Source of the DNA: JBKEAR01 sp047972425 | GTDB taxonomy: Bacteria; Pseudomonadota; Alphaproteobacteria; JBKEAR01 | Assembly (NCBI GenBank): GCA_047972425.1 | Contig: JBKEAR010000031.1 | Location: 1-18,929, forward strand | Direction: 5' to 3' | Length of the DNA: 18,929 nt | In this document: in pieces, positions 15,790 through 18,929 of the stretch | Layout of the letters: every line of letters begins with the position of its first letter | Numbering within the stretch: position 1 is the first letter of the stretch | The notes under the pieces: generated by a model | What the model was told of the DNA's origin: nothing | Database searches by the model: none | What the model saw: the letters and a program-made list of their open reading frames with translations, nothing else | Made by a program: the position numbers and the translations under genes

Positions 15790-16401
15790 ATGAAACTTTA
15801 TTATTCGAAAGCCAGCCCCTATGTGCGTAAAGTGCGTACCGTCATTGCGCATCATGGTTTGGTGGGTGATGTGGAACTTAAAGAAGCATCAGCATTCGAC
15901 CCAAACTCTCCCCATAATGAGGCCAATGTTTTAGGGCGTATCCCCGCTTTAGAAACCAATGACGGCGAATGGCTTTATGATAGCCGTGTGATTGCCGAAT
16001 ATTTGGATCATTATGGGGAAAATACCCCATTATTTCCAAAAAATAGCCAACGTTGGGCTGTGCTCCGACTGCAAGCTTTAGGCGATGGCATTGTGGATAA
16101 TGCCGTACCCATAGTGGCGGAGAAATTTTTTAGGGAAGATAAAAATTATTGGCTCAAACGCCACGCACAACTCACCCAAAGAAATATCAGAACCCTTGAT
16201 TATATTCAATCCAACAAAGGTTTTATGACCAATGATTTACATATTGGTACAATCACTTTGGTTTGTGCAATCGATTGGTTGCAATTCAGAAAAGCGACCT
16301 TGGATATTGATGTAGAAAAATCATTCCCCCAAATTTTTGCTTGGGTGCAACAAATGAATAAACAATATGATTGTTTGCAGCAAACAATCCCGACAACCTA
16401 A
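15790..16401 (+). CDS. Glutathione S-transferase family protein
   Basis: A 203-residue cytosolic protein with a thioredoxin-like N-terminal domain (1-77) and an all-helical C-terminal domain (about 85-195). The N-terminal YYSKASPYVRKVR (4-16) supplies the likely catalytic Ser9. GRIPAL at 49-54 carries the cis-Pro (P52) and the DSRVI at 64-68 supplies glutathione contacts. It probably uses glutathione for detoxification or thiol chemistry, but bacterial members are diverse and the substrate is unknown. A GAGAGG site is well placed before ATG 15790, 14 bases after lptB. It is the last gene of the plus-strand cluster and ends at a two-way terminator. Its link with LPS export is positional only. 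Confidence 0.87.
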   Translation: MKLYYSKASPYVRKVRTVIAHHGLVGDVELKEASAFDPNSPHNEANVLGRIPALETNDGEWLYDSRVIAEYLDHYGENTPLFPKNSQRWAVLRLQALGDGIVDNAVPIVAEKFFREDKNYWLKRHAQLTQRNIRTLDYIQSNKGFMTNDLHIGTITLVCAIDWLQFRKATLDIDVEKSFPQIFAWVQQMNKQYDCLQQTIPTT

Positions 16402-16403
16402 AA

Positions 16404-16434
16404 AAAAAGCCCTTTAATTGTTAAAGGGCTTTTT
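16404..16434. terminator. Two-way intrinsic terminator between GST and metal ATPase genes
   Basis: A 14-bp stem (AAAAAGCCCTTTAA at 16404-16417 with its complement at 16421-16434) closes a TTG loop, with T and A runs on the two sides. It starts 2 bases after the GST stop and lies 5 bases beyond the stop of the converging ATPase gene, so it can end both transcripts. Confidence 0.88.
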
Positions 16435-16439
16435 CTTAG

Positions 16440-18542
16440 TTAGTTATATTTATTTTTAATTCGCAAAATCCGCATAGCATTTAAGGTAACAATAACGGTT
16501 GCGCCGGTATCGGAGAATATAGCTAATAACAAATAATTATTTGTGATGAGCGGGTAGTTATTTAATAATCCGAGAGCGATGATGTAAGAGATAATACCAA
16601 CAATTACCTTAATACCAACGGCAAAAATAATATTTTGTGTAATTTTACTTTTGGCAATTTTGGCTAAATGAATTAAAAACGGTAAATTATTGATGTTATT
16701 AGAAGAAAGCGCAGCATCGGCAACCTCTAAAGCCACATCGGTACCCGCACCCATAGCTATGCCAATATCGGCCTCGGAAAGTGCAGGGGTATCGTTAATA
16801 CCATCGCCCACCATAGCCGTTGGGGCTTGGGTTTTTAGAGCAGCGATTTTGGTAAGTTTTTCGGCCGGTAATAATTCGTAAACTACGGTAATATCAAGCT
16901 CTGCCGCTATTTTTTGTGCGGTGGCTTTATTATCGCCAGTGAGCATAATGGGGGCAATGCCCAGTTCTTTTAACGATTTTAAAGCATGACCGCTTTCAGC
17001 ACGAAGCTCATCTTGCAGTACAATCATACCAATGGCTTTATTATTTTTCACCACCACCACTTTACTACCAATAATATTGGGATCATCGCTAAAATCACTA
17101 TCAATTTCTTGAGCGGCTTTGGCCGAATATACCGCAACATTATCGCCATTATAATAGGCTGTTACACCTTTACCGCTAATGGCTACTACATTTTCAACTG
17201 GTTTAAAGGCAATATTTTCGCCAGCATAATTCCGTATAGCCTCAGCCAATGGGTGATTATTGGATTGCTCTACCTGTATGGCGATATCTAAGATGCCATC
17301 TTTGCTGTCATCACCAAAACTATAGATATCGGTAATGCTGAGCTGTCCTTTGGTGAGTGTGCCTGTTTTATCAAAGGCCATATTTTTAATATCGGCCAAG
17401 CCTTCAATCGTAGCACCGGATTTCACTAATATACCTTCTTTTGCTGCAACTGAAAGGGTAGAGGCAATCACGGTGGGGGTAGAGATGACCAAAGCACAAG
17501 GGCAGGCGATAAGCAGCAAGCCAATACCGGCATATATCCATTCTTGCCAGCCCAAACCAAAAGCTAAGGGTGGGACAATGGCGGTTAAAAAGGCAATGAT
17601 AACAACAATAGGGGTATAGCGGTTGGCAAATTTATCCATGCGCCGTGCAATGGGGGATTTATGACTATTGGCTTCTTCCACAAGGTTTTGAATACGGCTT
17701 AAACTGCTTTGGCTGGTGGTGCTTGTGGCTTTTACTTGCATGGGGCTACCAATACCGATGGACCCGGCAGCAATATCATCACCTATATTTTTTTGTTGGG
17801 GTAGACTTTCGCCTGTTATGGCACTTTCATCTACTTCGCCAATAGTTGTGGCTTCGCCGTCCACGGCTAGGCGTTTGCCGGGGCGAAGCTCGATAACATC
17901 ATCAATCTCTATATTATCCGATGCCACAGCTTGCACGCCATCTTTGGTCACTTTATAGCTAATATCGGGTGCCAATTGGGCGAGGCGGCTAATCCCTTTA
18001 CGCGCCTTAGATGCCGCAACATGCTCTAGCACCTCGCCCACATTATATAAAAAGACCACAAGCGCGGCTTCCATATATTCGCCTAAGGCCACCGCACCAA
18101 TCACCGCAAGACTCACCAAAATGTTCATACCCAAAAAGTTTTTATTTTGTGCCGATTGTATGGCTTGCTTTAATACAGGGAATAATGCCACTAAAGCCGC
18201 GGCTAAAAATGCCCATTTACCATAATCGGGGAAGATAAAAGAGGCGATAGTTGCCAACAAGATGAGCAAGCCAGATATCAACATAGATTTAAAATAAGGG
18301 CTATCCCAAACAGAGGTTTCGCTCACCACTTCTTCTTCATCAAAAATATGATAACCAAGGGGGGTGATTTTTTCCTTAAATTGCGCAAAGGGAATATCTT
18401 TATTGGTGGTTACATAGACTTTTTCGGCCGAAAGATTCACAACAACCTCAGTCACATCACTTATGGATTTAAGTGCGGTTTCTACTTTTAATGCGCAACT
18501 GGCGCAATCTAATCCTTTAATCGGAAAGCGATAATAAGCCAT
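16440..18542 (-). CDS. zntA: P1B-type heavy-metal ATPase, Zn/Cd/Pb exporter (ZntA/CadA-like)
   Basis: A 700-residue inner-membrane pump that uses ATP to export divalent metal ions. The N-terminal HMA domain (1-68) has GLDCASC with C13 and C16. Catalytic parts in order: TGES 243-246, the membrane metal site CPC (347-349), DKTGT with phosphorylated D391, the HP pair 430-431, and GDGIND (579-584). The last helix has SDTGATVIVTLNAMRIL (677-693) with D678, the P1B-2 mark for Zn, Cd and Pb; the Cu-type MxxSS is absent. K645 in the preceding helix matches the E. coli ZntA lysine. Between K645 and D678 there are 33 residues instead of 21, an extra stretch around NNYPLITNNY (661-670). It is divergent from the MerR-type regulator, has AGGAAA before its ATG, and is served by the MerR-type promoter at 18576-18606. 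Confidence 0.95.
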   Translation of the reverse strand: MAYYRFPIKGLDCASCALKVETALKSISDVTEVVVNLSAEKVYVTTNKDIPFAQFKEKITPLGYHIFDEEEVVSETSVWDSPYFKSMLISGLLILLATIASFIFPDYGKWAFLAAALVALFPVLKQAIQSAQNKNFLGMNILVSLAVIGAVALGEYMEAALVVFLYNVGEVLEHVAASKARKGISRLAQLAPDISYKVTKDGVQAVASDNIEIDDVIELRPGKRLAVDGEATTIGEVDESAITGESLPQQKNIGDDIAAGSIGIGSPMQVKATSTTSQSSLSRIQNLVEEANSHKSPIARRMDKFANRYTPIVVIIAFLTAIVPPLAFGLGWQEWIYAGIGLLLIACPCALVISTPTVIASTLSVAAKEGILVKSGATIEGLADIKNMAFDKTGTLTKGQLSITDIYSFGDDSKDGILDIAIQVEQSNNHPLAEAIRNYAGENIAFKPVENVVAISGKGVTAYYNGDNVAVYSAKAAQEIDSDFSDDPNIIGSKVVVVKNNKAIGMIVLQDELRAESGHALKSLKELGIAPIMLTGDNKATAQKIAAELDITVVYELLPAEKLTKIAALKTQAPTAMVGDGINDTPALSEADIGIAMGAGTDVALEVADAALSSNNINNLPFLIHLAKIAKSKITQNIIFAVGIKVIVGIISYIIALGLLNNYPLITNNYLLLAIFSDTGATVIVTLNAMRILRIKNKYN

Positions 18543-18575
18543 ATTGATTTCCTGTTCTTTAATGCTTATATTGAG

Positions 18576-18606
18576 AATATAGTGTCTACAATCATTGTAG
18601 AATCAA
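18576..18606 (-). promoter_or_regulatory. zntA: MerR-type promoter/operator of the metal ATPase gene
   Basis: On the minus strand, TTGATT (-35, at 18601-18606) and TATATT (-10, at 18576-18581) are separated by 19 bases, longer than the usual 17. The spacer contains a perfect 15-base dyad, CTACAATGATTGTAG (18586-18600 on the minus strand), abutting the -35. This is the standard architecture of promoters that MerR-family regulators twist into an active shape. It lies directly between the pump gene and the divergent MerR-like gene. Confidence 0.85.
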
Positions 18607-18616
18607 GAGGAAATTG

Positions 18617-18929
18617 ATGAAAACTTATTTAATCGGCGAAATCGCAAAATATTCGGAATGCTCGGTGCAACTTATACGGCATTATGAGGAGATTGGGTTG
18701 ATCTCTAAACCCGAGCGTACAAACTCTAACCGGCGGGTATATAGCGAGGCACAGCTTAAGGAGTTGCAGTTCATTCGCCATGGGCGCTCCATGGGATTTT
18801 CAATCGAAGATATTAAGAATCTCATCGCCCTAAAAAAACAGCCCGATCATAATCAGCAAGCCCATGATATTGCCGAGCGCCATTTGCATGCGGTAAATGA
18901 ACGCATAGCCGAGCTTAAAAAGTTACAAC
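18617..18929 (+). CDS. MerR-family transcriptional regulator (partial, runs off the window)
   Basis: The first 104 residues are visible. The winged helix-turn-helix is clear: IGEIAKYSECSVQLIRHYEE (6-25), GLISKPERTNSNRRVYSEAQ (27-46) and IRHGRSMGFSIEDIKNLI (53-70). The dimerisation helix begins near 78 (IAERHLHAVNERIAELKKLQ, 85-104). The metal-binding loop is beyond the window end. An AGAGG site is 6 bases before ATG 18617. It is divergent from the zntA-like gene and almost certainly controls it through the 19-base-spacer promoter. At the position of the ZntR zinc ligand Cys79 there is Asn79, with His at 78, 83, 89 and 91 nearby. This makes a standard ZntR-type sensor uncertain. Confidence 0.93.
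   Translation, partial: MKTYLIGEIAKYSECSVQLIRHYEEIGLISKPERTNSNRRVYSEAQLKELQFIRHGRSMGFSIEDIKNLIALKKQPDHNQQAHDIAERHLHAVNERIAELKKLQ

Noticed and set aside
16440..18542. Copper-exporting (CopA-type) ATPase
   Set aside because: The last helix has SDTGAT with the P1B-2 Asp instead of the copper MxxSS motif.
1..18929. Frequent GCCGA/TCGGC words, considered as a possible uptake or orientation motif
   Set aside because: They follow the coding strand and fit Ala-Asp, Ala-Glu and Ser-Gly codon preference (GCC, GAT, TCG). No extended conserved flank was seen by eye; a k-mer test against codon-shuffled genes would settle it.
1..18929. Mobile element, prophage, CRISPR array or defence system
   Set aside because: No transposase, integrase, phage gene, repeat-spacer pattern or known defence domain is present; nearly all coding space is taken by recognised chromosomal families.

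Overview
The window is a stretch of ordinary-looking chromosome from an AT-rich alphaproteobacterium (my estimate is about 40% G+C, by eye). The assignment rests on two conserved alphaproteobacterial neighbourhoods: serS / LytM-type lipoprotein / yajC / fused secDF / Mth938-domain gene, and rnd / kdsD / lptC / lptA / lptB. The fused SecD-SecF protein, the short ribonuclease D without an HRDC domain, and the SerRS sequence fit this group. I cannot name a genus. There is no rRNA or tRNA gene, CRISPR array, insertion sequence, prophage or attachment site that I can see, and no gene-free stretch longer than about 300 bases. The largest gap is the 262-base divergent spacer at 10759-11020.

Layout. 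Positions 1-108 hold the 3' end of an unidentified plus-strand gene, followed by a terminator. Positions 174-6490 are a minus-strand cluster transcribed from serS toward the left end: serS, a LysM plus degenerate LytM lipoprotein, an exported phosphodiester-glycosidase-like protein (DUF2233), yajC, secDF and an Mth938-domain gene (NDUFAF3 relatives). Strong promoter candidates lie before serS and before yajC. Divergently, accA, a CobW/G3E-type GTPase and rnd run on the plus strand (6649-9176) and end at a two-way terminator. A SLC13/DASS anion transporter lies on the minus strand (9232-10758). A long plus-strand cluster then runs from 11021 to 16401: GNAT acetyltransferase, manno(fructo)kinase, kdsD, lptC, lptA, lptB and a glutathione S-transferase. 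It also ends at a two-way terminator. The right end holds a P1B-type Zn/Cd/Pb ATPase (minus) and a divergent, truncated MerR-family regulator. Between them lies a textbook MerR-type promoter with a 19-base spacer and a perfect dyad.

How it fits together. Much of the window serves the cell envelope: Sec translocation (YajC, SecDF), septal or peptidoglycan control (the LytM factor), a secreted carbohydrate-active enzyme, Kdo precursor supply (KdsD), LPS transport (LptC, LptA, LptB) and malonyl-CoA supply (AccA). The transporter, acetyltransferase and kinase are inserted between rnd and kdsD, which are often adjacent in related genomes. The metal pump and its regulator form a self-contained detoxification pair.

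I found no clearly new multi-gene system. The points most worth a second look are: the regulator/pump pair, where the sensor lacks the cysteine used by ZntR-type zinc sensors; the zinc-ligand-less LytM protein translationally coupled to the DUF2233 protein; the CobW-type GTPase without an NKxD motif; and the extra TM7-TM8 loop in the ATPase.
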